Part shown: positions 4,752-6,888 of the stretch, one piece after another
Layout of the letters: the number at the start of each line of letters is the position of its first letter
How positions within the stretch are numbered: the first letter of the stretch is position 1
NCBI GenBank assembly: GCA_018660305.1
Contig: JABJKO010000259.1
Span: 1-6,888 of the forward strand
Reading direction: 5' to 3'
Source: Rhodospirillaceae bacterium
GTDB taxonomy: Bacteria > Pseudomonadota > Alphaproteobacteria > MPNO01 > UBA2964
DNA: 6,888 nt
The notes under the pieces: model-generated
What the model was told of the DNA's origin: nothing
What the model saw: only the letters and a program-made list of their open reading frames with translations
Databases searched by the model: none
Translations under genes and position numbers: made by a program

Positions 4752-6836
4752 ATGGCCAGATCGGCGGCTGATATTTTCAATGCGCGCAACGTCGCCATCG
4801 TGGGCGCGACCGACAAGTCGCACTGGCCCCGGAACATCTATGCCAATCTGGTGGAATCGGGATTTCCCGCGGATAAGGTTTTTCCCATCAATCCCAAACG
4901 CAGCGAGATTTTCGGGGTGACCTGCTATCCCGATCTGGCATCCCTGCCGGAATCCCCCGACCTCGCCCTGATGATCATTCCCGCACCAGCCATCGAAGGC
5001 GCGCTGCGACAGGGCGTGGCGCACGGGCTCAAGGCCGCCGTGGTCTATGCCGCCGGATTTGGCGATGGCGGCCGGGAAGAGTCCCTCCAACGCGGAGAGG
5101 CCTTCCGCAAGACACTGGATGAGCTGGATATTTCGGTTTGCGGGCCCAACTGCATGGGGCTCGCCGGCATCCGCCAGAAACTCTATTGCTATCCCCATGA
5201 GCATGTCCGCCAGATGGAACCGGGCCCGGTGGCGCTGGTAACACAATCCGGCGGCACACTGAGCTATTTCACCCGCTGCGCCCAGGAGCGCGGGCTGCGG
5301 TTTTCCTACGCCATTTCGTCGGGCAATGAGCTCAGCCTGGATCTGTCGGACTATATGAATTTCGTCATCGACGATCCGGAGACCAAACAGATCTGCCTGT
5401 TCATCGAGGGCATCCGCAAACCTGACGCCTTCAAACAGGCCGCCGCAAAGGCGCTCGCCGCCGGCAAGCCTCTCATCGCCATCAAGACCGGCCGCTCGCA
5501 GAAATCCCGCGAGGCGGCGCAAAGCCACTCCGGCGCGGTGTCCGGCGACTATGCGGCGTATGAGGCGGTGTGCGAGCGCTATGGCATCATCAATTGCGAC
5601 TCCCTAGAGGAAATGATCGAGATGACCCTGGGTTTCCAGCAGGGGCGCCTGCCCAAGGGTCCGGCCATCGCGTTTATGACCACATCGGGCGGCACGGTGG
5701 ATCTGCTGCATGATTACTGCGAACAGGAAGGCGCCGTGGTCCCGGACCTCGCACCCAAAACCGTTGAAGCCATCCGGCCTTACGTGCCGGCCGATTGTCA
5801 TATCCGCAACCCCATCGATACCGGCGCGCCGGTGGGCGTGTCGGGCAAATCATCACCGGTGGAAATCTGCAAGCTGTTTGCCGCCGATCCCGGTGTCGAC
5901 ATGGTCGCCTGGTGCAACAACATGCCGGGATCCGCCCGCAGTACCGGTGTCGGCGATGAGGTAACAGAACTGGTGCAGGCAACCGACAAGCCGGTGATCT
6001 CCTTTGCCCGCATGCCGCATCAGATTCCGGAAGGCGGCCTTGCCTTCCAGGACGAAACAGGCATGCCCTTCGTGCAGGGCACAAGGACCGGCGTCCGGGT
6101 CATGAACGCATTGTGGTTCTACGCCCAGCGCACCGGCCGCGTGGTCGGTGATTTGCCGGCGCCGAACGGATATCAGGAGGATTGCGCGGGCGAGGCGTTG
6201 GAAAAGACCTTGGCCAGCGCGGGTATTCCCGCTCCCAAGACCGCCCGGGCGAAGAATGCCGCCGAAGCGGGCGATGCCGCAGCCAGCGTCGGGTTCCCCA
6301 CGGCTCTCAAGATCGTCTCACCGGAGGCCAGCCACAAGACGGAAGTGGGCGGCGTGTCGCTCAATATCGCCGACGAGCAGGGCGCTATCGCGGCGGCGGA
6401 AGCCATGGAAGCACGCCTGAAGGCCCATGATTCCTCGGCCCGTGTTGACGGTTTTCTTGCGCAGGAAATGGTGTCGGGCACCGAGATGCTGATCGGCGCG
6501 CGCGACGATGCGCTCTATGGCCCCCTGATCATCCTGGGCGCGGGCGGGGTGATGGTGGAACTCATGCGCGACGTGGCGGTCCGACTGTTGCCCGTTAACG
6601 AGGATGACGTGCGGGACATGCTGGCGTCGCTTAAGTCCGCCGCGCTGCTCGACGGCTATCGCGGCGCGCCCGCTGCCGATAAAGAAGCGCTTATTGCCGC
6701 CGTTGTGGCGTTGGGCAATTTCTATCTCGACCACCGCCACCTCCTCGCCGATGTGGAAATCAACCCGCTCATGGTGCGCCCCGGAGGCGAGGGTGTCTGC
6801 GCGGTGGATATACGGGCGATCGCAAGAGAAAACTAA
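4752..6836 (+). CDS. ADP-forming acyl-CoA ligase (acetate--CoA ligase, NDP-forming family), fused alpha-beta chain
   Basis: The 694-aa product joins a carboxylic acid to CoA with ATP giving ADP and phosphate through phosphohistidine intermediates. The alpha-like part starts with a CoA-binding Rossmann domain (about residues 8-125; VAIVGATDKS) followed by GPNC at 131-134. Two ligase-CoA flavodoxin-like domains then carry QSGG at 165-168 and TSGG at 311-314. His259 in QSHSGAVSGD (codon 5526-5528) is the predicted phosphorylated catalytic histidine. The beta-like ATP-grasp domain (about 475-690) contains Lys520, His528 in SHKTEVGGV, the GAGG loop at 596-599, and EINPL (Glu669, Asn671) for metal and ATP binding. 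Length and domain order are standard for fused enzymes. There is no acetyltransferase domain, so it is not a Pat-type protein acetylase. Relatives use very different acids: acetate, pimelate, ferulate-type aromatic acids (FerA of Sphingobium), and the DMSP lyase DddX belongs to the same superfamily. The substrate is therefore open. As the last gene of the unit it probably activates the pathway's carboxylate product. Confidence 0.92.
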   Translation: MARSAADIFNARNVAIVGATDKSHWPRNIYANLVESGFPADKVFPINPKRSEIFGVTCYPDLASLPESPDLALMIIPAPAIEGALRQGVAHGLKAAVVYAAGFGDGGREESLQRGEAFRKTLDELDISVCGPNCMGLAGIRQKLYCYPHEHVRQMEPGPVALVTQSGGTLSYFTRCAQERGLRFSYAISSGNELSLDLSDYMNFVIDDPETKQICLFIEGIRKPDAFKQAAAKALAAGKPLIAIKTGRSQKSREAAQSHSGAVSGDYAAYEAVCERYGIINCDSLEEMIEMTLGFQQGRLPKGPAIAFMTTSGGTVDLLHDYCEQEGAVVPDLAPKTVEAIRPYVPADCHIRNPIDTGAPVGVSGKSSPVEICKLFAADPGVDMVAWCNNMPGSARSTGVGDEVTELVQATDKPVISFARMPHQIPEGGLAFQDETGMPFVQGTRTGVRVMNALWFYAQRTGRVVGDLPAPNGYQEDCAGEALEKTLASAGIPAPKTARAKNAAEAGDAAASVGFPTALKIVSPEASHKTEVGGVSLNIADEQGAIAAAEAMEARLKAHDSSARVDGFLAQEMVSGTEMLIGARDDALYGPLIILGAGGVMVELMRDVAVRLLPVNEDDVRDMLASLKSAALLDGYRGAPAADKEALIAAVVALGNFYLDHRHLLADVEINPLMVRPGGEGVCAVDIRAIAREN

Positions 6837-6870
6837 AGAGTCAAATTCACACTGTCGGGTTTAACTTCTT

Positions 6871-6888
6871 GCGCGCCGGACGGCGCGC
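6871..6888 (+). terminator. GC-rich hairpin, probable transcription terminator cut by the window edge
   Basis: GCGCGCC (6871-6877) and GGCGCGC (6882-6888) form a perfect 7-bp all-GC stem with loop GGAC. The stem begins 35 nt after the ligase stop codon. The sequence ends exactly at the last stem base, so the T-tract expected of an intrinsic terminator cannot be checked. Its position and stability make termination of the four-gene unit the best reading. Confidence 0.55.

Overview
The window carries four complete, co-directional (+ strand) metabolic genes and almost nothing else. Base composition is GC-rich with strongly G/C-biased third codon positions. The 3465-3542 gap holds a GC-rich intergenic palindrome of a kind widespread in alphaproteobacterial genomes. 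The protein families also fit a metabolically versatile soil or marine alphaproteobacterium (Rhodospirillales-like). That lineage call is inference; there is no rRNA or other phylogenetic marker here.

Layout: 1-173 is a leader region with a candidate sigma70-type promoter (108-135) overlapped by a short dyad. 174-1760 encodes a gamma-glutamyltransferase-family Ntn-hydrolase without a signal peptide. 1779-3464, 18 nt downstream, encodes a YtcJ/NfdA-like (amidohydrolase-3-type) metal-dependent hydrolase. 3465-3542 holds the repeated palindrome. 3543-4634 encodes a PLP-dependent fold-III enzyme of the D-threonine aldolase/D-serine dehydratase (DSD1) family. 4635-4751 holds a small hairpin just after the stop codon and a second candidate promoter. 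4752-6836 encodes a single-chain ADP-forming acyl-CoA ligase. A strong GC hairpin at the extreme right edge (6871-6888) probably marks the end of the unit.

How the genes may work together (inference): the set reads as a small catabolic operon. Two different amide or C-N hydrolases (Ntn type and metal type) would open an amide-containing compound. A PLP enzyme would act on a D-amino acid or D-beta-hydroxy amino acid product. A CoA ligase would then activate the resulting carboxylic acid for central metabolism. No transporter or regulator lies inside the window, so the substrate cannot be read from context. Both hydrolases differ at positions normally important in their families (from remembered family patterns, not an alignment), which suggests a substrate other than the textbook ones. 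I see no mobile element, CRISPR array, RNA gene or defence system. The most interesting content is this unassigned four-enzyme pathway.
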